Shown here in pieces: positions 26,941-35,300 of a stretch of 64,000 bases of DNA (its first letter is position 1; every line of letters starts with the position of its first letter). The stretch spans positions 16,858-80,857 of the forward strand of contig JAKLKB010000012.1 in assembly GCA_023150835.1 (NCBI GenBank), written 5' to 3'. Below the pieces are notes generated by a model. The model did no database searches. It was given only the letters and a program-made list of their open reading frames with translations, and had not been told where the DNA came from. Both the position numbers and the translations under genes were made by a program. Source of the DNA: Myxococcota bacterium (GTDB lineage Bacteria; Myxococcota_C; UBA6777).

Positions 26941-28173
26941 TTATTGGGCGGTATAGCACAAACGGTTGCTCGGATCACCATTGGTATCGCTGGTGTAGAA
27001 ACCATGCGATTTGTCACGGTTATCGAGGCAGATGGTGAACTTGATCTTGCCGTCCACTTTGTTCGACGGATCGGTCGTGATGCTTGGGTTGCCAGCGATC
27101 GCTCCTTCACCTTTGTGGGTGGTGATGCTTGCGCGTTTGGTGTCGATCGATCCGGATTTGTTGTAGTAGCTAAAGCTAACTTCGACGGTGCCGTTGGCGT
27201 TATCTTTTCCACAAAGGCTTTTGTTTGCGTCAAAGGGACGACAATCGTAGCCGTTGGGACAATCGCTCGTGGTCGTACATTCGGTGCGGCTGCTGTCAGC
27301 GCTCCAACAAGAGTTCGAGGTGATGCGGTTGATCTTCACGTCGTGGATGATGCTGCCTTTGCTGGTTTCGATGCCTGTAGCCCAACCTTCGTTGCCTGTA
27401 GCGTTTTCGTCGCAGGCTTCGTTGGGGACGGCTTGGCAACCAGCTGTTTTGTTGTCGTCGGGGCAGTAGGTTTTCTTGGCGGCTTCGTGACAGACAGCGG
27501 TGGTGGTACAAGCAGCGGGGCCTTCGCAGACGTTGGTGGTGGTGTTGCACTTTTTGCCGCTACAGTTTTGATCCGACACGCATTCCACACATTTTCCAGC
27601 GGTGCTGCAAACTTTGCCGGGCTTGCTTGCGCACTGTGGGTCTGCTGTACACTCACGAGGCGGAGGGACGCACTTTTTGGGACTTGCAGCGGTGTCGCAA
27701 GTCGTGTTGGGGGCCTTGCCTGCGCAATCTGTATCGCCCTTGCACTCGTCGAGTTGTTGTCCGGGCTTCAAACAGAAGCTATCACGGCACTCTTCGCCAC
27801 CCGTACACTGCGTATTATCCGCGCATTTGATCACACAGGTTTTTTTGAAGGGATGACAAGCGTAGGTCGCGCCTTCTTTTGCACAAGCGGTCGCATCGCA
27901 GACGCAGCGGCTCAGGGTGTCATCGCATTTGTTTCCGGGATCGCAGTCTTTGAAGCTTGCGTCTTTGCAGTTTTTGAAGCACATACCTGCCGTTGTATCG
28001 CAGACTTCATCTGTTTTGCACTGCGTGTTGGAAGTGCATCCGCTTGTCCCACCGTCGCCACCGTCGGCGTTGGTGTTTTCGGTGTTGGTTCCGCCCGGAC
28101 ATCCGGCCAAAGTCGTTGCAAGCATCACCGCAAAAGCAGTTCCACACAAAAGGCTTATCCATCTTTGAATCAT
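26941..28173 (-). CDS. Cysteine-rich exported lipoprotein
   Basis: A 410-residue predicted lipoprotein. The signal (MIQRWISLLCGTAFAVMLA) ends in lipobox LAGC with Cys25 as lipidation site. Some 200 residues of repeated four- to six-cysteine modules follow (CTSNTQCKTDEVC, CSGKKCNTTTNVC), a pattern common in secreted myxobacterial proteins. The C-terminal 130 residues are a strand-rich domain (GTVEVSFSYYNKSGSIDTKR) with few cysteines. GGAGG lies upstream of the ATG at 28173; the frame is open further upstream but lacks a signal. Function unknown; it should need periplasmic disulfide-bond formation. Confidence 0.8.
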   Translation of the reverse strand: MIQRWISLLCGTAFAVMLATTLAGCPGGTNTENTNADGGDGGTSGCTSNTQCKTDEVCDTTAGMCFKNCKDASFKDCDPGNKCDDTLSRCVCDATACAKEGATYACHPFKKTCVIKCADNTQCTGGEECRDSFCLKPGQQLDECKGDTDCAGKAPNTTCDTAASPKKCVPPPRECTADPQCASKPGKVCSTAGKCVECVSDQNCSGKKCNTTTNVCEGPAACTTTAVCHEAAKKTYCPDDNKTAGCQAVPNEACDENATGNEGWATGIETSKGSIIHDVKINRITSNSCWSADSSRTECTTTSDCPNGYDCRPFDANKSLCGKDNANGTVEVSFSYYNKSGSIDTKRASITTHKGEGAIAGNPSITTDPSNKVDGKIKFTICLDNRDKSHGFYTSDTNGDPSNRLCYTAQ

Positions 28174-28842
28174 CACGTTCCTCCATGAGGGGTTGAGGTG
28201 GTCAAAGCCACCTTTGGGAAAGCGTTGTCGCTTTGCTTGTTTCTTTATGTCCTCGCTTGCGCGTTTTGTCAAAGTTTCGCAAGGCCCATTCCATCTTTTT
28301 TCTGCGCCCCCTTACAACACCAGAATCGCAAAACTTTTTTTCAAACCAGTGCGATCTTGCGCGCACACTCGCCCGTTCAAAACAACGCGACCTAGACATC
28401 TGTGTCATACTTTCGGTTCACGGCAGCGACGCTCTTCTTTCAACAAATCTCCGTGAATCGCCAGCGAGCGAAAGATCGGCTCGCCCAAACATAGAAAAAA
28501 TAAGCACGTTCTCTAAATAAGACGAGATAAAACGAGGCATCTCAAAAAGAGATCACCCTCCACCCTGTTTGTCCCCGTTTGCGCACGCTAGGTTCCATCA
28601 AAACAGGCGGAAGATGCTCACACAACAACAGAAGTTTACGTAGGGGCGGTTCGCGAACCGCCCGTGTATCGGGACATCGAGCAGCGAACGGACATACTCA
28701 CACAACAACACAAGTTTGTATGAGCAGCGGTTCGAGCAAGCAACATCCGCTTGTTTGCCTTTTGACGTACAAACGTGTTGTCTTTCCGACAACACAGACG
28801 AAGTGTCCGAGTGTTCGGGGTGGGGGGCCAACCATAGCTTAA
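28174..28842. other. Intergenic region with palindrome and direct repeat
   Basis: No gene recognised in 669 bp. It contains a 20-bp perfect palindrome (28644-28663, GGGCGGTTCG with its complement). It also holds an imperfect direct repeat of about 40 bp (28615-28653 and 28696-28735) sharing CTCACACAACAACA, AAGTTT and GCGGTTCG. Confidence 0.6.
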
Positions 28843-30180
28843 TCAGCTCAGGGCTGCTTTGCGCTGCTCTTTGGCTTGAGTGATCCGCTCGACTAGCTCT
28901 TTTGGAAACTGATCGCTGATGGCGCGAAACTGGTTCCATTGTTGGCGCAAGGCATCTAGGCTGCTGGTGCGAAGGATACCATGAAGGATCTTTTTTGCGG
29001 CCTCTTCGGGGTTTGCGATTGCAACACTCTGCTCTGTCTCGATCGGTTCGGGTGTTGTAGGGTGACCGACTTTTCTTCCGTGCGGCTCGCGTTCCGTTTC
29101 GCGTTGCGGTTTGGCTTTTTGGATCTTGGGTTCTTTTTGGTCTGAGGCATCCGAAGCAACTCGTGCGGCGTTTGTTTCAGGTTTCAAAGAAGCGGCTGCA
29201 TCAGCTTGTTCAGGCTTCAAAGAAGCGGCTACATCGACTTGTTCAGGTTGTGTTTGAAGGACAGGCGCTTCTTTCGGGGATTTTTCTTCAGGGCGCGTAG
29301 ATTTTTCTTCGGAGATCGTGTGATGATCTGTGCGGCTATCCGATAATTTTCCGCTCTCGTTGCTGTGTTGAGGTTCGTGATCGGTTTGTGCAACGTCGCT
29401 GGCGATCTGGCGAGAGGCGGATACTTCGGTCGAGTCGTGCGGAGCAACGTCAGCCGTCTCTTGAGAAACGACCGAAACAGTCGAAGCATGGGGTTCTTTG
29501 GCGCGTTCACCGAGTTCTTGGATCATCTGGCTGGCTTGGCTGCGCGTCAGATCGTCGAGATGTGAAGTACCGAAACGACGGTCTAATTCTGCACCCAAGG
29601 CCACCCGCGTCCAACCGATTTGCTTGCTCAGGCCGATCACAGCGTTGCGTTGTTTTTCCGTGGCGTGCAGAGGTTCTTGATCGTTGGTGTGGCTGCGTTG
29701 CTGCACGAGCCATTGGATGCGTTGCTCGTCGTCCAGTTCTTCCACCGCGCAAAACGGAACCGCAAAGGCCGAGCGCATCGCTCGTGCGCGAGCGCGGGTG
29801 ACAGCATGGCGAAACAAGGCGTGTCCTTTGAGTTTTGACGTGGTGGGATCGGCGTCTCCGTAGTCTTCAAAGGGATGCGAGCAAGCTTTTTTCCACACAC
29901 GGGCTTTGACCAGAAAAAAATCCTTGTCCCATCGGGCTTCGATGATATCGACCTCGCAACCGTCGTATTCGGGATCGCGGAGCGCCAGTTTTTGCAAACC
30001 AGCAGCCGTCACATACACTTGCCCGTTGAGGATCATCACTTCGCGAGTCAGAGGATCGAGGCCGTATTGGATGGCAACCAATTTAAGGGTCTCTCGCTCT
30101 TTTTCGTTGCGAACATCCCAGAGATGGGCGTATTGGTCGAGTTGTTCTTGGGAGGATGTGGAGGTTTTGGTGTCTTGCAT
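28843..30180 (-). CDS. RecT/Rad52-like single-strand annealing protein with helical C-terminal modules
   Basis: A 445-residue protein. The N-terminal domain (residues 1 to about 165) has the phage-recombinase pattern IQYGLDPLTREVMILNG, VYVTAAGLQKLA and YDGCEVDIIEARW, then KARVWKKACSHPFEDYGDA and TRARARAMRSAF. A second module (about 175-235: ATEKQRNAVIGLSKQIGW, DDLTRSQASQMIQEL) resembles the small helical domain seen after many annealing proteins. A long Ser/Glu/Pro linker with imperfect 11-residue repeats follows, then a final helical module (AAKKILHGILRTSSLDALRQ). Such proteins anneal complementary single strands in recombination. No other phage gene is nearby. AAAGGAG supports the ATG at 30180. 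Confidence 0.72.
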   Translation of the reverse strand: MQDTKTSTSSQEQLDQYAHLWDVRNEKERETLKLVAIQYGLDPLTREVMILNGQVYVTAAGLQKLALRDPEYDGCEVDIIEARWDKDFFLVKARVWKKACSHPFEDYGDADPTTSKLKGHALFRHAVTRARARAMRSAFAVPFCAVEELDDEQRIQWLVQQRSHTNDQEPLHATEKQRNAVIGLSKQIGWTRVALGAELDRRFGTSHLDDLTRSQASQMIQELGERAKEPHASTVSVVSQETADVAPHDSTEVSASRQIASDVAQTDHEPQHSNESGKLSDSRTDHHTISEEKSTRPEEKSPKEAPVLQTQPEQVDVAASLKPEQADAAASLKPETNAARVASDASDQKEPKIQKAKPQRETEREPHGRKVGHPTTPEPIETEQSVAIANPEEAAKKILHGILRTSSLDALRQQWNQFRAISDQFPKELVERITQAKEQRKAALS

Positions 30181-30254
30181 GGTCTGCTCCTTTGTGCGCG
30201 GTGTGCCGCGTGCATGACGTTTGATTTGCATTGCCCAGCCTACGCCATACTTTC

Positions 30255-30284
30255 GTCATAGCGCGTCATGCAGCCTCTTGGCAA
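30255..30284 (-). promoter_or_regulatory. Candidate promoter for the annealing-protein gene
   Basis: On the minus strand TTGCCA and TATGAC are separated by 18 bases, about 75 bp before the ATG. Confidence 0.35.
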
Positions 30285-30399
30285 AGAAAACTTTTATGGA
30301 CCAAGGGGGGGGGCAAGGGGTACAAAAAGACAGCGGGGAAACGGGCTGAAAAAGAGCGATACAAAGAGACAGCGGATCTTCTCGATAAGGCGGGCATCT

Positions 30400-30936
30400 T
30401 CACAGACCGCGAACGATCATCCACCGCCCACGGTAGCGTTCGAGTCGCATGATATGGCGGTTGACATCGCGGTCCCATCCTGCGTTGTACTGGCCGCGAG
30501 GGTATTGGTACACAGCGCGTGTCAACAAGACGACTTGCGCTTCGTTGGGGGTGGGGTAAGTGATCTTTTCGACGCGGATATAGAACGCATAGACCTTGAG
30601 CGCTTGAAATGACGGAGACAACAGCTTTTTTTTGACGTAATCATACCCGTAATCGTCATCTGGATCAGAGGTTCCTTTGGTTTCGTGGTAGCGCGGAGAG
30701 ATCAAACGCAAAAGGCTGCTCCACTTCTTTTTTTGGAATGCCTCTTGGTAGTCCATCAAGACGCTATGAACGTCTTGATTGTCTTGGGTGGCGGGGATCT
30801 CCGTACCTTTGATCATCGCGGGAGTGCAGCCCGTCAGAAACCACAGCGTCCCCGCCGCGAAACACATCACCCAACGCCAAACAAGCACAGGAGAAAAAGC
30901 ACGGTAGGGCAAAGGAGAGGAGGGAGTTCTACGCAT
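30400..30936 (-). CDS. Small lipoprotein with NTF2/DUF4440-like domain
   Basis: A 178-residue protein. The signal ends FLTGC, a good lipobox. The mature part (VLMDYQEAFQKKKWSSLLRLISPRYHE ... RWMIVRGL) has the layout of snoaL/NTF2-like domains, a helix-rich start followed by a curved sheet. This is a structural guess. The start at 30936 puts the signal at the N-terminus, but no strong ribosome-binding site is seen; the frame extends to 31023. Confidence 0.62.
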   Translation of the reverse strand: MRRTPSSPLPYRAFSPVLVWRWVMCFAAGTLWFLTGCTPAMIKGTEIPATQDNQDVHSVLMDYQEAFQKKKWSSLLRLISPRYHETKGTSDPDDDYGYDYVKKKLLSPSFQALKVYAFYIRVEKITYPTPNEAQVVLLTRAVYQYPRGQYNAGWDRDVNRHIMRLERYRGRWMIVRGL

Positions 30937-31150
30937 GTTGTCAAAATGTCCCTGTTGTTGGGGCGAGTCTGCCAAGTGTGGCACGAGATCCTGAGCGGTA
31001 TCGTAAGCGCTGTACATGACCAAAAGCCTTTGTTCTTTGCCGTGTGAGTCAAGATGCCCGAAGCAAAAAGCGAGACATCTCTACGCGAGATCACGGAGCA
31101 TGGCAAAAAGTAGGCCAGTACAGAACCTACAAACAACGGTTTGTTTTCGC

Positions 31151-31981
31151 TCAAAGATTCGGCAACATCGGCCAGTTCTGCGGGGTGAGATGATGCGCCA
31201 TCTCTTCGCGGGTTGCAAGCGAAAGATGTCGCAGGGGTTTTACATAAGCAGGCGCAGGCGTCAAGCCCAAAAGCATCCGAGGCTGCAACACACGGCCTTG
31301 CGCAGCAAATACCGCAGAAAGCGCCGCAAGTACGGCGTCGAGCGCGTCTTGGCGCTCGATCATCAAAGCGCCCAACGCAGGGGGGACGTGAAGCGGCAAG
31401 ACGGAGACGCAACACGACACATAGCGAGCGCGTAGAGCCGCAGAAGTCCGATACGTCGGTCGGGTGGGTGAAGAGAACGCAAACTTTTTTGCGAGTAGAT
31501 GGGCTGTTCCGCTTGCATAGACCTCGATCACACGCGCCATCGGTCGACAAGGATGGGTTGCCAGTACACGAGAAAGGCGAAGCCATCGCAAGGACAGAGG
31601 CGTGATATCGATAGGCCCACCGTTGCTTAAAGCGGGCTTGGGAGACAACGGTGGCACCGTTCGACGCAACAAGATATCGCAAAGACGATAGTGATAGAAG
31701 ACCTCCCAAGGCTCGCCCAACTCCGTTGCCCACGAAGGAAAAGAACAACCACATCCGAGATCGCAACAGGACGCGCATGGAGGCAAAGACAACGGTGCAT
31801 CGATCCCGCAAAGAGCGTACGTCCCCTCACACAAAAAGCCCATCAGTTCGGCATCATCGCGCAATGGAAACAGCGCAAAAAGCTCCATCTTCTTTCTGTC
31901 CTGTGCGATACATGCCGCAAACGTCCGCTCGCTCAAAGCCTGCCGCGTTGTACTCATGTCGATGCCCGCAAAATACACCAT
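31151..31981 (-). CDS. DUF429 family protein (predicted RNase H-fold nuclease)
   Basis: A 276-residue protein with the DUF429 landmarks: an N-terminal AGIDMS strand, CGIDAPLSLP, an ARVIEVYASGTAH segment and RQDALDAVLAALSA near the C-terminus. These carry acidic residues typical of an RNase H-like metal site. Insertions include a tight cysteine cluster (CASCCDLGCGC) after the GIDAPLSLP motif, which could bind metal. AAGGAG precedes the ATG. Function of the family is not established. Confidence 0.75.
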   Translation of the reverse strand: MVYFAGIDMSTTRQALSERTFAACIAQDRKKMELFALFPLRDDAELMGFLCEGTYALCGIDAPLSLPPCASCCDLGCGCSFPSWATELGEPWEVFYHYRLCDILLRRTVPPLSPKPALSNGGPIDITPLSLRWLRLSRVLATHPCRPMARVIEVYASGTAHLLAKKFAFSSPTRPTYRTSAALRARYVSCCVSVLPLHVPPALGALMIERQDALDAVLAALSAVFAAQGRVLQPRMLLGLTPAPAYVKPLRHLSLATREEMAHHLTPQNWPMLPNL

Positions 31982-32354
31982 CCATCCGACTCCTTGCGTT
32001 TATTTTCTTCGCCGCCAATAAGATCGAGCGTGCGAGAACAACACCGTCCTGCCGCTCCTTTTGCGGGTTCATACGATACCCGAGCGATGTGTGATCGTAA
32101 GATATTGCGTAGACGACCGATTCTTGGGCAGCACACCTGTCTGCCCCTACACCGTTAGGGTAACACTATGGGCGGATTTCGTATCACTCTCCACCGCAAA
32201 ACACGGATCTAAGGATCGCAGCGCAAAAAGGAAGTCCTGTTGCGAAATTGAAAAGGCCGAAGATACGAGCGATCAGACAGGGGATATCAAAAGGAGGGTA
32301 GAGAAGGAAGAGGAAAGGATGGGGTTGGTGGAAGCGAAAGAGGCGGATGTCCGG
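31982..32354. other. Intergenic region with dispersed repeat copy
   Basis: No gene seen. Bases 32077-32160 match a dispersed element: GAGCGATGTGTGATCG, then GCGTAGACGACCGATTCTTG, then CACCTGTCTGCCCCTAC. Related copies are at 54600-54680 and 56610-56690. The rest is downstream of the poly-DsbA gene; no clear terminator was found. Confidence 0.6.
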
Positions 32355-35300
32355 TCACTTGGGGATACGGAGACCTTTGAGAACACGCGGATCGATGCGG
32401 AGGAGACGCGGGGCGGGTTTGGCGTTTCCTGCTTTGGCGAGTTCTTCGTCGATGACGGACTTGAACTGTTCAAAGGGTTGAGCGCCGACAACAGAACGAC
32501 CGTTGATAAAGAAGGTGGGCGTTCCGTTGGCTCCGGCTTCGCGAGCTTGTGTAAGATCAGCCTCGACGTAGGCTTTGTATTTGCCGCTATCAAGAGCTTG
32601 TTGGAAGCGCGCCGTGTCAAGACCTAGCTCTTGGGCCCATTTAACAAAGTTTTCTTTGTTGAGGTTGCGGAAGTTGGCAAACAGCTTGTCATGGAATTCC
32701 CAGAACTTGCCTTGTTCATGCGCAGCCATCGAGGCTTGAGCGGCGAGGTGGGCATTTTGATGGAAGGGCAACGGAAGGTGCTTGAATACCACGCGCACTT
32801 TGCCACCGTAGGCTTTTTTGATCTGTTCGATGGTTGCAGCCCCACGAGAACAGAAGGGACACTCAAAGTCCGAAAACTCCACGATGGTCACTGGAGCGTT
32901 GACAGGTCCGAAGGACGGGGCCTTTCCAGCATCGACCTTCACAACGGGCGGAGCTTGGGGGCGTTCAGGTTGAGGTGCAGCGGGACGGCCAAGTTGCTTG
33001 CCAGCAAGCACATCGTCGATCACTTGCTTGAAGCGGGAGTACGGCTGTGCGCCGACAACGCGAAGGCCGTTAACAAAGAAGGTAGGCGTTCCGTTGGCCC
33101 CGACAGAGCTTGCATAAGAGGCGTCGGCATCGACGTACTTGGCAAGAGCGGGATCATCAAGATCTTTTTTGAAGCGCGCCGTATCAAGGCCGACTTCTTG
33201 GGCCCACTTGAGGTAGTTGTCGCGGTTCAAGTTGCGGAAGTTGGCGAACAGTTTGTCATGGAATTGCCAGAACTTGCCTTGGCGATGTGCAGCCATCGAG
33301 GCGATAGCAGCGGGCTTGGCGTTGCGATGGAAGGGCAACGGAAGGTGCTTGAACACCACGCGCACTTTGTCGCCATAATTTTTCTTGATCTCGTCCATCG
33401 TTTTTGCGCCACGAGAACAGAAAGGACATTCAAAGTCCGAAAACTCGACGATCGTCACCTTGGCATCGGCAGGACCGAGAGTTGGTGCATCGCCAAGATT
33501 GATCTTCACGATGGGTTCGGGTTCGGGTTGACTCGGGCGTTGGGGAGCAGCAGCACCCGGTATCGGCTTTCCAGACAGTGCAGCGTCGATCATCTGCTTG
33601 AAGCGGAAGATCGGTTGCGCGCCCACAAGGACGTGGCCGTTGATGAAGAAAGTGGGTGTTCCGTTGGCCCCGACAGAGCTTGCATAAGAAGCGTCGGCAT
33701 CAACGTATCGGGCAAGAGCGGGATCATCGAGATCTTTTTTGAAGCGTTCGACATCAAGGCCAACTTCTTGGGCCCACTTGAGGTAGTTGTCACGGTTCAA
33801 GTTGCGGAAGTTGGCGAACAGTTTGTCGTGAAATTGCCAGAACTTGCCTTGGCGATGTGCAGCCATCGAGGCCACAGCAGCGGGCTTGGCGTTGCGATGG
33901 AAAGACAACGGCAAGTGCTTGAACACCACGCGGATCTTTCCAGCATAATCCTTCTTCAGTTGCTCGACCGTGGCGGCACCACGAGAGCAGAAAGGACACT
34001 CAAAGTCCGAAAATTCGACGAGCGTCACTTTGGCGTCGGCAGGTCCCCACGCTGGGGCATCACCGATCTTGATATCGACTTTGCTCGGAGGAGCCGAGGG
34101 CGTCGGGCGTTGGGGAGCATCGCCCGGGATAGGTTTTCCGGCCAGTTCGGCGTCGATGATCTGCTTAAAGCGGAAGAAAGGCTGCGCACCACCGAGTTCA
34201 AAACCGTTGATAAAGAAGGTGGGTGTTCCGTTGGCTCCGACAGAGCTTGCATAAGAAGCGTCGGCATCGACGTGCTTGGCAAGAGAGGGATCATCGAGAT
34301 CTTTTTTGAAGCGCTCGACATCAAGGCCGACTTCTTGAGCCCACTTGAGGTAGTTGTCACGATTCAAGTTGCGGAAGTTGGCAAACAGTTTGTCATGGAA
34401 TTCCCAGAACTTGCCTTGGCGATGCGCAGCCATCGAAGCCACCGCAGCAGGCTTGGCGTTGCGATGAAAAGACAACGGCAAGTGCTTGAACACCACGCGC
34501 ACTTGATCGCCGTAGGCTTTTTTCACTTCGCGGATCGTCGCGGCCCCACGAGTACAGAAAGGACACTCAAAGTCCGAAAACTCCACGATCGTGATCTTGG
34601 CGTTGGCGGAACCCCATGTCGGGGCGTTTCCGATCACCATCTTCTTGCGCGCCCCTGCCGCTGCGGGAGAGGGCTGCGGAGCAGGTGTGGGGGCCGAAGG
34701 AGCGGCTTTTCCAGAAAGGATATCGTTGATCACTTGTTGGAAGCGATCGAACGGTTGGGCTCCCACCACACTTTGGCCGTTGATAAAGAAGGTGGGTGTT
34801 CCGTTGGCTCCGTATTGACGGGCAAGAGCGAGGTCTGCATCAACAACGGCTTTGTATGTACCGCCGTCTAGCTCGCGTTGGAAGCGTTCGACGTTTAGGC
34901 CGAGTTCTTGGGCCCATTTGACAAAGTTTTCTTTGTTGAGATTGCGGAAGTTGGCGAAGAGTTTGTCGTGATAAGGCCAGAACTTGCCTTGTGCGTGGGC
35001 AGCCATCGAGGCTTGGGCAGCGAGGTGAGCGTTGCGATGGAAAGGCAACGGAAGATGCTTGAACACCACGCGCACTTGGTTGCCGTAGGCTTTTTTGATC
35101 TGCTCGATGGTTGCAGCCCCACGAGAACAGAAGGGACACTCAAAGTCCGAAAACTCCACGATCACGATCGGGGCATTGTTGGGTCCGAAGGAGGGGGAAT
35201 TTCCTAGTGGGATCGTGTTCTTCGCAGCGAGGCGGTTCAAGCTCGGGATCACAACAGAGGGTTGTGAAGGTCGTACAGTACGGCCTTTTCCGCTCAGTTC

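Noticed and set aside
26872..28188. Plus-strand open frame of 438 codons
   Set aside because: Antisense to the cysteine-rich lipoprotein gene; the product is low-complexity Ala/Val/Phe-rich with no recognisable domain.
32631..34871. Plus-strand open frame of 746 codons
   Set aside because: Antisense to poly-DsbA. It is long only because the repeated sense sequence keeps the same antisense frame open in each repeat.
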